Below are positions 34,707 to 46,535 of a stretch of 64,000 nt of DNA, one piece after another. Numbering within the stretch: position 1 is the first letter of the stretch; each line of letters starts with the position of its first letter. Source of the DNA: Thamnidium elegans (Eukaryota > Mucoromycota > Mucoromycetes > Mucorales > Mucoraceae); contig JAIXMG010000001.1 in NCBI GenBank assembly GCA_025201345.1, positions 1,550,001 to 1,614,000 on the forward strand, given 5' to 3'. The notes under the pieces are model-generated. The model did no database searches and was not told the DNA's origin. It saw only the letters and a list, made by a program, of their open reading frames with translations. A program made the translations under genes and the position numbers.

Positions 34707-37376
34707 TTAAATCTTATTCTTCTTTTTCATAGTACGCAATACAGAAGAAACATACGCATCTATGCTTTTTTCCCATCTACAAACATTTCCATTATCAATG
34801 GTATATACTTCATTTTGAGTAGGTATCAAGTCATTATCAGATCCATCACTATTATATTCTTCACTTGATTCAGATTCTAATATTTGCTTCAAAAACCAAA
34901 CATCGTGACTAACAGCAATTAATGCTCCCGAATAACCTGCCAATGCATCAACAAGCATTTCTACAGTTCCCATATCCAAATGGTTGGTAATTTCATCAAG
35001 CACTAAAACATGAGGTCGATCAAATAAAATCAAAGCAAAAGAAATACGATTACGTTGACCACCACTTAGAGATCGAATCTTTTGAAGCACTAATTTACCA
35101 GAGATACCCATAGTACCAAAATGAGCGCGACATTCATGTTCAGTGACTGTAGGGTGATTACTCATCATATACTCTACTGGGGACATATCCAAGTCAAGTT
35201 GATCTACCATGTGTTGAGAGAAATAACCAATACGAAGTAACGTATGTCGATATACTTCACCACTAGTAGGTTCCGTTTTACCTGTTAACATGTTAAGTAA
35301 AGTAGATTTACCGCATCCGTTAGGACCAATAAAGGCAATACGAGCATTAGGTTCAATATTGATAGAAAATGGTTCGATTGAATTCTTTTTAGCTTTGGGG
35401 TATCTAAAGGATGCTTCACTCATACGAAATACTGGTCCATTGTAGCGTAACTGAGATGGCTCAGGAATTTTCATAGTGGCTGTCTTTACACCTTGCTCTA
35501 CAACAATCGAAACACGGGCATCTAAATGGAAACCGGAACGGTAACTCTGCTTGAACCTTTTACCATCTTCCGTCTTTTCCATACCAAGTCTATCCAACTT
35601 CTTTCGCCTTGAATTAACCATACCATGACGTTTATCATCACCTGCTGATTTTGCTTGTTGAAGATTATGTTGAATACTAGCCAAGATTTTATTTCTACGT
35701 TTTTCAGTATTCTATCATAATATAATCAGTTAAATCATTTTTTAAGCAACCAAAAAAAAAAAACTTACATCTAAAAGGGTTTGTTTACGAATACGTTGCT
35801 CCTCAGTATTGGCTTCCCAATCTTGATAATTACCAAGATGATACTTGAGCTGTTTATCTTTCATAATAATTGTTTCTTCTGTTACATTATTCAAGAATTC
35901 ACGATCGTGAGAAACTACAACAACAATCATATCATCAGTATCATTTATAATATACTCTTGAAGCCAAAGGATTGCAGGTAAGTCCAAATGGTTAGTAGGT
36001 TCATCCAATAAAAGAATATCAGGTTTTATAAACAAACTCTTGGCTAAAGCAATTCGCATACGCCACCCACCGGAAAACGTTGAAATAAAAGATGTGGATT
36101 GTTCTTGACTAAAGCCTAAACCTTTCAATAACTTTTTGGCTCGATTAAGTCGTTCTTCTTGATCTACCAGCTCCATCTTTTCAAATACTTCAGCAATAAT
36201 ATTGTTTACCATATCAGGAGTAACATACTGTTGAGGATCGTTCGAGCAAAAGTCAGCATATTCTTTTTCGAGTCGAACAAGTTCTTTACGAGCCTCACGA
36301 CCACGTAAACCGGATCTTTTAATAGCAAGACGATTTGCTTCGTCTAACCTGTCTTTTACACGAGATTGCATAATTAAAAATACAATTTTGTTTAATTTTT
36401 CGTTTGCTTTCCTCTGACGGCCCGAAGTGGGAGCATTATCACCAATAACGGCACGAAGGACTAATTAAAATCATAAAATGTTAAGATGCGTTGTTTTTTT
36501 ATATGTATTACTATTATTACCTTCATATTCTCTAATTGCAATCGTAGCTTCTTTATCAGCACTTAATACTTCTTGAACGACTGTCGTAGACTCTTCAAAG
36601 TCCTCCAATTGGGATATATGAAGAATATTCAAGTTTTGAGGTAAACCCACCAAAATATTATCAGCCATGCATTTCATCAGGATAGATTTTCCAACTCCAT
36701 TTTGGCCAACCAAACCATATTTAACCAACGGTTTTAATTTCAAATGTGCATCAACCAACAAATCTTTTTGTCCGATGGATATTTGAATGCCTGGAAGATC
36801 TATTTCTTTATTACTGGTTTCAAGAGTTTCAGTGTGGAATCGACTTTGTTGAGATATTGCCACTAATTCGGGCTCTTCTGCTTCTGAAGGTGCTGACAAA
36901 GTATCTTGTTTTCCTTTGCCGCTCTTTCTTGCCGCTCTTCGTTCTGCAAGTGTCATACGTTTTTCTTTTACATGCGGTGTATCTTTTTCAGAGTTGCTTT
37001 TTTTCGGTTGCTTTTTTTTAAAAAAATAAATAAATAAATAATAGTTTAAAAATACACTCAAATAAGAGTAGAAAAAAAAGAGCCTTTTTTTTAAAAATAT
37101 ATTTACCTTTTTATCTTGTTTTAATAAAACAGGAGCAGTATCAACTACTGCTTTACTAACTTGAAATTCATTATTGGCAAATAAGGATTTATAAAAATCG
37201 TTTCTAGCCTTGTCATTGATACTAGCGTCTATTAAAAAAGTTTCGGTGGTTTCGCGTACTTGGTCGTGGTCGCTGAGGTTCATATCACCTAACATACTAC
37301 CAATATAATTTACCGTGTCTTCATCCAAATTGATTTTAAAGTTAGATAATTGTGTTTTGAATAATTCTGCAACCAT
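34707..37376 (-). CDS. ABCF-family ATPase, GCN20-like
   Basis: Four exons (37376-37107, 37010-36521, 36460-35769, 35711-34707) give 818 aa: a helical N-terminal region and two ABC modules but no membrane segments, the ABCF layout. NBD1 has Walker A GQNGVGKS (about 192-199), signature FSGGWRMRIALAKSLF and Walker B LLLDEPTNHLD. NBD2 has GPNGCGKST, LSGGQRNRIS and a Walker B reading VLDEITNHLD, with Ile in place of Pro. GCN20-class proteins act on ribosomes; GCN20 itself activates GCN2 in amino-acid starvation. It could be GCN20 or a fungal paralogue of it, so no symbol is given. Exon 2 uses an AAG acceptor after an A run. A further upstream Met (37496) would add a K/P-rich leader, judged unlikely. 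Confidence 0.88.
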
Positions 37377-38530
37377 ATAGCTATTTGGTAATAATTTCTT
37401 TTTTTTTTTGGGGGGGATCGGTGGTTTCTTATATATATTGTAATGATTTTTTTTTACTGCGGTATGCGCCGCAGTAAATACTACAAACCCATGCATACAC
37501 TTGTTTTTATTTTATTTTATTTTGTGGTTATAGTGAGTATGTTTGTACATATGACGATGATAGATCATGTGTAGTTTGATTCAATATATCTCAGTATTTA
37601 CAGTTTTATAAAACCATATATAAACCACTTTTTTTTTGGTAAAGAAGAAAAATGGTTATTGGGCGTATTTTTAAATTTATGCGATGAAATACTAGTAAAA
37701 AAATAAAATAAAACTATAGTAGCACAATTGCATTAATGATTATTCTGTAGTACCCTAAATCTGTATTAGTAGTTGAATAGTCAATACAGTGCCCCTATAT
37801 GATTTAGAGTAAACCTAATAACACATGTACATAATATTATTATTTTTTGTTTTTGTAAGCTCATCATTTACATATATTAACGTATTATAACCTAGACTAT
37901 ATCAGATTTAATCAAATGTTCAACTAGTTTTTTTTTTTTTTCAAAGTTATGATTTTATCATCGGTCAGTGGAATATTATACCTATCTAGTATTAAGAAGT
38001 AGTAGTTATGTATTTATCGAACCGTTTTTTTTTGGGAGCTTTTTAATAAACTTTAAAGTTTAATAAGATAAGCTTTTAGGTATGCCAAACTACCGTAAAG
38101 ATAGAAAAAAAAATCGAAGAGGAACATATACACCTGTTCTACCGTGCATTTTATTAAGTGCGGTAAGATAAAAAAAAATATCCTTACAATCAGTAATATA
38201 GGACGTACTAATAGATACTTGCGATATAATCGTGAGTTTTCTTTTTTTATATATCTGGCATGAATCTTAAACAAACGGTTTTTGTCGTCATAACACACTA
38301 TACTATAAACTATTTTTTAACCCCCTTTTTTTTTCACGTAATACTAAGCATACGATTTGAAAAGCAAGGTATTCACATTGCATAAATTCATTGCTTGATT
38401 TACAGGACATTTTTTAAAGTACAATAAATAAACTATTTTGGATCTCCATCGAGACTCAAAAACATTAAACAGCCACAACAATGTTTTTGGGTGATTTTTT
38501 TATTTATTCACAATCCACCACTTTGCAGCA
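37377..38530. other. Divergent intergenic region, no gene recognised
   Basis: About 1.15 kb between divergent ABCF and PKR1 genes, AT-rich. A 17-bp stretch at 37785-37801 (tacagtgcccctatatg) resembles one in the transposon region (46475-46491). A minus open frame at 38053-38298 lacks any recognisable domain. Confidence 0.5.
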
Positions 38531-38850
38531 ATGTCAGATGAACAGCCGCTCGAGTTTGAATCAGGACTTGCAGGCGATATAGCCAAGTCCATCATGACAC
38601 CCGGTTATACTGCAACTGGAGTGATTCAAATAATGTATTATACCTTTTACGCACTTTTTGCAACGCTTATATTTATGATGGTTATGACTCGTGGTAATCC
38701 TCATGTCATTGCTTTGTTTTTAATAGCTTTGTGCCTATTTGTTACAATTAGATGGTAAGTGTTTATTCTATTTTTACGTATTCTTTATTAACTGAAAATA
38801 GGTTTATCGCCGAGTTGGAATATTCAAAACGACAAGACAAAAAAGAATAG
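38531..38850 (+). CDS. PKR1: PKR1-like V-ATPase assembly factor
   Basis: Two exons (38531-38754, 38802-38850) give a 90-aa membrane protein. After a short hydrophilic N-terminus comes SIMTPGYTATGVIQIM, then two hydrophobic segments separated by TRGNPHVIALF, ending in WFIAELEYSKRQDKK. This follows yeast Pkr1 throughout (short amphipathic start, MTPG/EPG motif, NGN/RGN turn, WF.xEL end). Pkr1 sits in the ER membrane and helps assemble the V0 sector of the vacuolar ATPase. The intron falls inside the conserved Trp codon. Its stop codon lies 84 bp from that of the convergent TCP11-like gene. Confidence 0.85.
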
Positions 38851-38934
38851 ACTGTTATTATTAAATATACTCGGGAAGAATAAAAAAAAAAAAGTTTTAT
38901 TATATTACAGAAAAAAAAAAAAAAACCTCGGTTT

Positions 38935-40751
38935 TTATTGCAGTGAAAGACGAACACTTGGTAACAAATAAGTATACAATGAACCAAAGGTTCGTAAATT
39001 GTAGTCAGCAATCGCAGTTAGTTTTTTACCAAGTTTGACAATTTCTTTTTCAAGGCCAACAGTTGCATGTGTGTAATTACAAGATAAATTTTCAGTTTCA
39101 CCTTGAGCCATAAAAGTCAAGATAATGGTTCGAACGCGATCATACATGATTTTATAAACAGGAGAAGTATTTCGAAGGTTTTGGTTCATCCAATTAGACC
39201 AATACTTTGCTTGTTGAATCACATCTTCTTTTGATAACGAAGTTTGGTTAGCCATATTACAAGCATGCAGAGCCAAATGAAAGCAAGACACTCTACCACT
39301 CGCAATGGAGGCATCCTTCAATAGCTTTGAATACATGGACTTTAACTGGTTTAAATCTTCTTGCTTTGCTTGCTTTCCAGCCATTAATCGATAGGGCATC
39401 AATAATAACGCGATGACAATAATATTTTGAAATTCGTGTCTTAATTGATGCTTCAAACGCTTTTCATCATAACAAAACGTAATGGGGAAAGCACACGATG
39501 ATAAATTCAATGCTGTGATAGTATCGTTATCATCTGTAACCAAGTTTACAATACCTGTGCGAAATATATTTATAAATTTGCTTTCGTTGCCTAGTCTTTG
39601 GTAGGTGCATTTCATCCATTGAGATACAGATGATGTGTTTACTTCACCGTTATCGAGTTGAGTAAGGAAGATTTTCCATTCTAAACTAGTACCATTTTCT
39701 ATCAAATAAGGACGATAATAGTGCAAGGCCTTATTAGCACAATCCTTTAATAAAGTGTCAGAGCAAGATATATAAAGCGCGTGTATGCGTGTATGCGTGT
39801 GTGTGTGTGTGTACTTACTAATTTTATTGTTTCCAGCGTTAAAAAGCATAACTCTAAAGCTCTCGCGTATTCATTATCATCTACCATTTTTTGAACTTTA
39901 ATCGCTTGTTTTGGACAAAGAGGATGTAATACGGAATAAAGAAACCCAAATTTAAAATCGACATTCAAACAGCCTTGGATTAATTGTTGATGAATTAAAT
40001 CTGGATCCAAAACAGACAGTATGTAACTTTCAGTGATTTGTTGTGGCCAATTCCAAATAAAGGAAGTAGTAGGGTGAGCAGGAAAAGGAGATATTAAAGA
40101 GATCAAGATTAAAGACAATTCGGTTAATAAATTTCTAACCAAAAAGATGAGTTGATAGCGATCATCGTTTTCTTCAGTATTCGTTGAACAAAACTTGATT
40201 AAATAATCTAATCGAGCCCAATAGGTCTCTGATTCTTGATTCTTTTCCACAGTCAAGTTAGGTCTAAAGGTCAAGTTGGGATCGATAAGTAGATCATGTC
40301 TAATCTGAAGACTTTTAAACAGTTGCGAAACAGATAATTCAGAAAGTGCCTCGGCAGTAATAGGTGGAAAATCAAGTTTATTTTTTACAATGCTGATATC
40401 ACCATTGGTTGAAATTTTTTTGTTTAAATGAAATTTTCTTTTTCCTCGTTTAATTTGAAGTGACCAAGCCATCTTGACTGCATTAATAAACGCGAGTCGA
40501 TTTTGTGGTGGTGATGATTGCAAATTCGTATTTCTCTTATTGGTCTGACGTCGTTTGTTTATACTGGTGGCGTGGTATGATTTCTTGTTACAATTGACCG
40601 TAGATACAATTACTCCAGTTGGCTTTGGTGAACTGGGATAGTTAAATGTTTCGCTACCTTCAAACTCTGCATTGTTATGCATCAATACTGGTTCAGGAGA
40701 TGATTCTTGACCGTTACTATTATGAGTTTGAACAAAATCTTCATTCAACAT
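38935..40751 (-). CDS. TCP11/SOK1-family protein
   Basis: Two exons (40751-39819, 39744-38935) give 580 aa. The central and C-terminal parts are an all-helical TCP11 domain: ESYILSVLDPDLIHQQL, CLNVDFKFGFLYSVLHPLCP, then after the intron NKALHYYRPYLIENG and WKIFLTQ, and late helices rich in Leu. Yeast Sok1, the nearest studied relative, suppresses loss of cAMP-dependent kinase; the biochemical role is unknown. The N-terminal 90 residues are S/T/P-rich and disordered. The intron (39745-39818) carries a (CA)n microsatellite directly after the GTAAGT donor and uses an AAG acceptor with a CTGAC branch site. The chosen start is the second Met of the frame (40751); a Met five codons upstream (40766) is possible. 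Confidence 0.8.
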
Positions 40752-41229
40752 TATTGCTACACACAAAAAAGAAAAAAAAAAAAGTAAAAAAAAGAAAAAA
40801 AAAAGAGGAAATAATAAATATACATATATATATATATGCCTACTTAATGTACATTAATTGGGCGAAACATTGAAACAAGTGTAAATCTCCCAAAAATTCC
40901 TTTGGGATTGGATATTATTTGTTATATTAAAATCTGATTATGGCTTATTGTTATTAGTTTTTTACTTTACCGTTTATTAGCCTCATTGTTTTATTATTAT
41001 TATAACATACGTGTGCCTTTGTACTTTTTACAGTTGTATACTGATACTATTATTACTTTATTTCAACCGTATATGTATATATAAAGAGATATACCTCTTT
41101 TTTTTTTTTTTTTTTTTTTTTCCTCGTAATTTTTATTTGTTTAAATTTCGATCAAAATACATATTTACAATTAGATAAAAAAAAAAATTAGCCGATCAAT
41201 TTGTTACAGCAAAAATAAATAATAAAAAT
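40752..41229. promoter_or_regulatory. Divergent promoter region, TCP11-like and PRM1
   Basis: 478 bp between two divergent start codons. It contains an A-rich block next to the TCP11-like start, a TA run near 40826-40837 and a T run at 41098-41120 upstream of PRM1. No specific operator was recognised. Confidence 0.45.
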
Positions 41230-42869
41230 ATGCGTGCAACGTTAAATGAAAAGTACTCACTTGCCTGGTTACAGATGAGTACTATTGTCATATTTACATT
41301 AATTGGTAGTCTATTTTATATTCTCTCACATCTTACTGAATATATGCAAGCATCAAGATCCAGACTTGAAACCGTGTGTGATTCTATCAATACAACGTCC
41401 GAGCAGATATTCAATGCACCGTCCATTTTATTGAACGCCACTATGAAATCCATGCTAACATCAAAGGAAAATATACACCGTAATCTTTTAGCAGTCGTTA
41501 GTATACTAGAGTCATGTATTATCTGGTTAGTTCAAATGTATAAATCAACCTATCGTTGTTTGCTAGGATTGGCCGTTCACACAGTTCTGTCGCTTGTTAC
41601 ACAAATTGCAGAACCGCTGCAAAAGGCAGCACAAGGTATCACTTCTTTTATTACAGGTGGTAATTTTGTCAATGGTGACTGGACTCAATCACTCACCAAC
41701 ACCCAGACTAAAACTGATGATTGGTTTAAAAATGACGACGATATTATACAACAAATGATTAATAAACCTTTTCAACTATTGCAAACACAGATAAATGATA
41801 CATTAAGTGAATGGAAACCACCAACTTATCAGTTAACCAAATTACAGCCGCAAGAGCAAACATGTAATACAGTTAGTTTACTGGAATCACTTGATCATGT
41901 TGAAAATGAATTAACAAAGTATATAAAAATTTTAATTGGCGTATTATTGGGAACATTATTGGTTTGTATCTTATTCAATATATGGGTGATTCGTTTCCGC
42001 CATAAACAAGTAGCACAAATGCGCGCACTCATATTACGACTATTCCGAACTTCAACCATCGATGAGGAAGAGGGTCCAGTATTATTGGATAACTATACAG
42101 CAACGACAACAGAGTTATTTCCATGGCTACAAAAGACTAATCTATACCGTCTATTTTATTTTATAAGTCGTCCAATTGCCGTTTATTGTTTTTTGGTTGG
42201 TACAGTAGGTTTAATTGCCACTTTTAGTTTAGTGCACATATTAGAAACAAAAAGTCAAGAACTTTATCAACAATTTACTGTTGAAACTCAACAATGGACT
42301 TTGGATGCATCTTCACAATGGACTGATTACGCTGTGAATGAGTATCAAAATATCAATCATTGGATAACTGAAACAGAATTAAATTTAAATCAGCATGCTT
42401 TTGGTGTAATAAAAAACACGGCAATTACTATAAATGATACCTTGGGAAACGTAGTAGACCAAGTACAAGATTTAATTCATACCGTCTTAGGTGGTACACT
42501 ATTAGAGGAGCCTGCAAAAGACTTGACACATTGTTTACTATTGACTAAAATTGAAAATATAGAAAAGGGTTTAAAATGGATAGTAAGTAGTGTAACAATA
42601 TTTGTTTGACATGCATAAATATACTAAACTCTTGTATCTAGGTAAATCATGCTTATATAAATATAACTAGAGTTGAAATACCAAGCATCAACGAAATGTT
42701 ACCGCAAGAAGCTATAAATCAACATATTCAAATAGAAGATTGGTCCCTTTCTTTACCATTAAGAAACCTATACGCTTTTTACTTTATGCTGATTAGTATT
42801 TGGCTTACATGTTTATTAATTGGTATAACATTTCAGATTGTTAATTATGCAGGGGGACGTAATAAATAA
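41230..42869 (+). CDS. PRM1: Plasma membrane fusion protein PRM1
   Basis: Two exons (41230-42582, 42642-42869) give 526 aa. Prm1 is a multipass protein that stabilises membrane fusion between mating cells. The family layout is visible: a first membrane segment at about residues 15-37, an extracellular helical region with N-glycosylation sites (NTTS, NATM), the diagnostic WLVQMYKSTYRCLLGL near residue 100, a membrane segment at about 235-258, another at about 310-340, a second extracellular helical region, and a final segment (YAFYFMLISIWLTCLLIGI) near the C-terminus. The intron has a TACTAAAC branch site. It ends 9 bp from the stop codon of the convergent SET-MYND gene, so the two mRNAs must overlap. 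Confidence 0.88.
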
Positions 42870-42878
42870 ACCTTTTTT

Positions 42879-44552
42879 TTATTCTTTTAACTTTTGTTCT
42901 CTTAAAAAGATCCATTCTAATTCTAATGTTTCTCTCCATAAACTACTACTCTTTCCAAACGCAACAGCAATAGTTTCTTTTGAAGACATAATCCATCTTC
43001 TTACACCTCTTTGATATACTTTTTCTAGTTGACGTTCGTTTTGTAATAACTCTGATTGAATAATTGAGTTCCAACAAGCTTTAGCAAGCATTAAAAAGTG
43101 TTGTGCCAACATAGGGTGGTAAGGTGGGTAGATTAAACAGTATTGAATCAATACGTACATGCCAAGCTTAACTGAATTCATCCAATTTCCATTTGCCATT
43201 TCATCATAAAATAATCGTGTACAGGTAGATAATGTGGTCAATCGGTAAGGAATAATGTTGGTGGAATCTGTGGGATAAGATAACATTTTATCAATAGCGG
43301 TTTTCATAATAGAATCGTATGTACTTTGAACTGCTGGTTTAGCTAATGAAGGTAACGGATCATCAAAATCATTTAAACTGCTAGTTGAAGCCATAGTTTG
43401 ATTTCGGTGTAATTCTGGTTGATTCCAAGTTAATAAATAAGGTGCAAAGAATTGAATAAAATAATGTGTATAGTTTACAATATTTAAAGGCTTTGTTGGA
43501 TCAGGACAACCATCACTCTTTCTATCATACTGTTTACACATCCGTAATAGATCCCATTCTTCCACTTCTTGTAATATTCTATCACTCTTTGCTTGATTTT
43601 GTAATAACTCTTGTGCTCTATCCCAGTCATTTTCTTCTTGACCTAATAATGTATCAATCAAACTAAAATAATTTTTATCGTTACTTGCATCATTACAACG
43701 AACACACTGACAATCAAAGAAGTATTTATCACGTAAAGCCTTTTGACGATACGTTCTGGAATGAGCTGAATCAACATAAGATATAGTTACTTCTTGACCA
43801 GGTTCAATATCTTCAATAGCATGGATAGAAGCATAAGCACCTTCAAACATAACTACCGCGTTGGGTCTGCAAGAATGGTTGAATAATGCAGCAATTGGAT
43901 AAGTACCTTCACCAATAGCAAACATATCTTTATCATCAATGGCAAAATTATTTGATTTAAATATGTTTAAATAATGTATTAATTCCTCACTTGCTAAACC
44001 AGTTTGTTGAATAAAAGGTTTTGTTAAAACCTCAGATGCCAATTGTTTAAATTTTTCCTTGACGTGTTTTGGTTGAGAATCATCATGACCCATTAAAGTG
44101 AAGAAAGTTTCCATGGTAACATTAACGGTTTCATCATTTTTATCTTTTGGTTGAGGTTGTTCTTTATTTGATCTCTTTCTGTATCTTGAAACATTAAGTG
44201 CAACTTTTTCCAACATTTCCGCATCTAATTCATCAGCAGCTTCTCTATTTTTAGTTGGTTTTGCACAGATAAATTGATGATAACTTAACCATGCATTTTG
44301 GAAACAAGACATATCACAAAAGTAAGCTTTTTTACATTGTGAACAACGTTGCAATGAAGGTGATGTTTGTTTTCGAAAGCAGTAATTACAGTATTCGTTT
44401 ATAGTTTGAGGTAAAGCAACTGTACCTAAAGGTTGAGAAGTGATAACCACAGTACCTTTTTTTAATAAGGCTGTAGCTTTAATAGATCGACCTTTTATAA
44501 TATCATTTGAATCTTGTAAACAAATATTATTAAGTTTAAGGTAACTATCCAT
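42879..44552 (-). CDS. SET and MYND domain (SMYD-type) methyltransferase
   Basis: Single coding exon of 557 aa. A split SET domain surrounds a MYND zinc finger (residues about 55-96: CNYC, CSQC, YFCDMSC, HQFIC), as in SMYD proteins. The core motifs NHSCRPNAVV (225-234) and VTISYVD (255-261) bind S-adenosylmethionine and lysine, and the post-SET cysteines CQCVRC (281-286) complete the zinc site. The rest is helical, as in the SMYD C-terminal domain. Substrates (histone or non-histone lysines) are not deducible. The start at 44552 begins the recognisable domain; a TTATTATTGCAG just upstream suggests a 5'-UTR intron, and the frame open to 44660 reads as a hydrophobic leader that is probably spurious. 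Confidence 0.9.
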   Translation of the reverse strand: MDSYLKLNNICLQDSNDIIKGRSIKATALLKKGTVVITSQPLGTVALPQTINEYCNYCFRKQTSPSLQRCSQCKKAYFCDMSCFQNAWLSYHQFICAKPTKNREAADELDAEMLEKVALNVSRYRKRSNKEQPQPKDKNDETVNVTMETFFTLMGHDDSQPKHVKEKFKQLASEVLTKPFIQQTGLASEELIHYLNIFKSNNFAIDDKDMFAIGEGTYPIAALFNHSCRPNAVVMFEGAYASIHAIEDIEPGQEVTISYVDSAHSRTYRQKALRDKYFFDCQCVRCNDASNDKNYFSLIDTLLGQEENDWDRAQELLQNQAKSDRILQEVEEWDLLRMCKQYDRKSDGCPDPTKPLNIVNYTHYFIQFFAPYLLTWNQPELHRNQTMASTSSLNDFDDPLPSLAKPAVQSTYDSIMKTAIDKMLSYPTDSTNIIPYRLTTLSTCTRLFYDEMANGNWMNSVKLGMYVLIQYCLIYPPYHPMLAQHFLMLAKACWNSIIQSELLQNERQLEKVYQRGVRRWIMSSKETIAVAFGKSSSLWRETLELEWIFLREQKLKE

Positions 44553-44760
44553 TTTTCTGCAATAATAAGAAAAGAGACAGATAGAAAAGAGGGGTAAAAA
44601 AAAAAAAAAAAAAGGCGAAGGGGTAACACAAAAACGCTTACTGTAATTATTTTTTAGCACTCAGTAATCCCAGCCATATTAAGAAAGAAGGGACCCAATC
44701 TTTTTTTTTTTTTTTCCCTTTTCTTTCTTTCTTTTTTTTCTTTTCTCTTTATATTTTTAG

Positions 44761-46241
44761 ATGTTTATTTTATATTTTTGTATATGTTTATTATTAGCAG
44801 AAGGAACTTTAGCATCTTTTTCATTAAATAAAAGACAAGGTACTAATAATTTTATTTATTTCGGTATAATTTTAACTTTTTTCTGTTTTGTTCTGTTTTA
44901 TTTTATTTTATTTTATATATATATAATAGCTATTGCTTCAAGGTCTTGTGGTGAACAAAACAATACAGTTTCGATTTGTTCACCTACTTCTTCTTCTGTA
45001 TGGGATAACGGTACATTTCAAGAAATCACTTGGAAATACAAGTAAAACTTTATTTTACTTTTTTTATTTGTATAATATATTTACTTTCTTTTCTTTTTTT
45101 CTTTTTTTTTTTTCTCTCTCTCTCTCTTTATAACAGTAATCCGAAATTTGGTCAATACGTAAGTACGTTCAATAGTCTCTCTTTTTTTTTGTAGTGTATA
45201 AAATAGATATTATAGATATTAACGCTTCTTATATAATAGACTCGATTAGACTTGTATTTACTTTATAAAAACTCATCAAATGATGAATATGTGCCTATAA
45301 AAAATTGGACTGGCCTGGATAAAGATAGCGGAATTATAGTACCAGAAATCGATGATTCTTGGTATCCAACCGAGTTAGCTGAAAACTCTGCCAGTATTAC
45401 TTTAAACGTGTACATGTATATCGTTGGTGCAGGATATGATATCTATACAGACTTAGATTTAATACCAACTGATCATAACTTCTTTCCTGCCCCTCAACCG
45501 TTTACTTTAATACGTAACGTATTTCTTATAATTATTTTTATATATTAATAGCTAAAAATCTCCTCTTAGAAAATTCTCGTAACACAACAACCACAACTAC
45601 TTCTTCATCTTCTCCATCATCAACAAATTCTATTTCACCTCTAGACGCTAAATCAGATAACGAAGAAGATAAAAGCCTGCCTGGTTGGGCTATTGCTGTC
45701 ATCGTTATTGCTATCGTCTTATTTATATTGGCTCTTATTGCTCTTGTTTGGGCTTACAGGAGGTACAAAAATAAAAAGCAATTAAATAACGGTGCTTCCA
45801 ATAATATGGGTATTCATGGAGATGATGAAAAGATACCAGTATTAACACCAAACAAGAACGAATCAAATATTGTTATACCTGCTGCTAGTGCTACTACTGC
45901 AACCAAAGGTATACACAAATAAGTTTTAGAAGAACGTAAAAACTAATTATTTATATATAGGTGATATCGCGTCCATCAATTCTTCTACACAACAATTATG
46001 GTCACCTAGATCACTTTCACCTAGACATGACGAAATATCGTTTATTACCACTTCCGAAAAACCTGCTCAACATCAACAATTGGGCTTACACAGTGAAGCA
46101 AATCAATCAAGCAGTATATTGTCTTCTACTGATGCGCTTATGATTGCTGACACTTTTAGACAATTTATGAGAAAACCTGATTGGAATGAAGAATTAGAAT
46201 TAAATGAACAAAACAAGAAAGCATTACAGCCCACTCCATAG
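44761..46241 (+). CDS. Surface membrane protein with KRE9/KNH-like ectodomain
   Basis: Six exons (44761-44839, 44930-45041, 45137-45158, 45240-45513, 45570-45908, 45961-46241) give 368 aa in frame. It opens with a signal peptide (about residues 1-20) ending near a dibasic KRQ. The ectodomain has the fungal wall-protein pattern CSPTSSSVWDNGTF followed by ITWKYN and W-Y-E motifs of the Ser/Thr-rich KRE9/KNH-like family, with several N-glycosylation sites and a Thr/Ser stalk. One membrane segment (WAIAVIVIAIVLFILALIALVW) is followed by RRYKNKK and a cytosolic tail of about 140 residues. A wall-associated sensor or anchor role is inference. Exon 3 is only 22 nt. Two acceptors lie at the fourth intron (45551 and 45569); the second keeps the frame. 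Confidence 0.8.
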
Positions 46242-46387
46242 TGTCAGTTACCTAATCACTATATCTTGAATAATAAAAAAACATATTAAAACATCTCCTT
46301 CTTCTTCATTTTAGTATACCTATTTATTCTTTTTACCTTGTAGAAATTTAGTTACTTGATCTTTTTTGATTTAAACTTGTAATATGT
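46242..46387. other. Spacer before transposon remnant
   Basis: AT-rich 3' flank of the KRE9-like gene, ending at the TA dinucleotide that precedes the putative transposon terminus. Confidence 0.4.
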
Positions 46388-46535
46388 ACAGTGCCTCCCC
46401 CCAATTTTCGCTTTGGTCTCCGACCAACTTTCGTTTTTATAAAGACCAATCTTCGCTTTTTTAAAGTTGTGTAGTACAATGTCCCTATATGTACTTTATA
46501 TAGTTGTATAGTACTTCTATTGGCCAAAGTTCGTT
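46388..46535 (+). repeat. Left terminus of a Tc1/mariner-like element with direct repeats
   Basis: A TA is followed by cagtgcctcccccc, a start typical of Tc1/mariner inverted repeats. Behind it are three imperfect direct repeats with the core CCAAnnTTCG(C/T)TTT at 46401, 46424 and 46446 (period 22-23 bp) and a looser fourth (CCAAAGTTCG) at 46523. Such iterated sites are often transposase-binding sites. The matching right end was not found. Confidence 0.55.
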
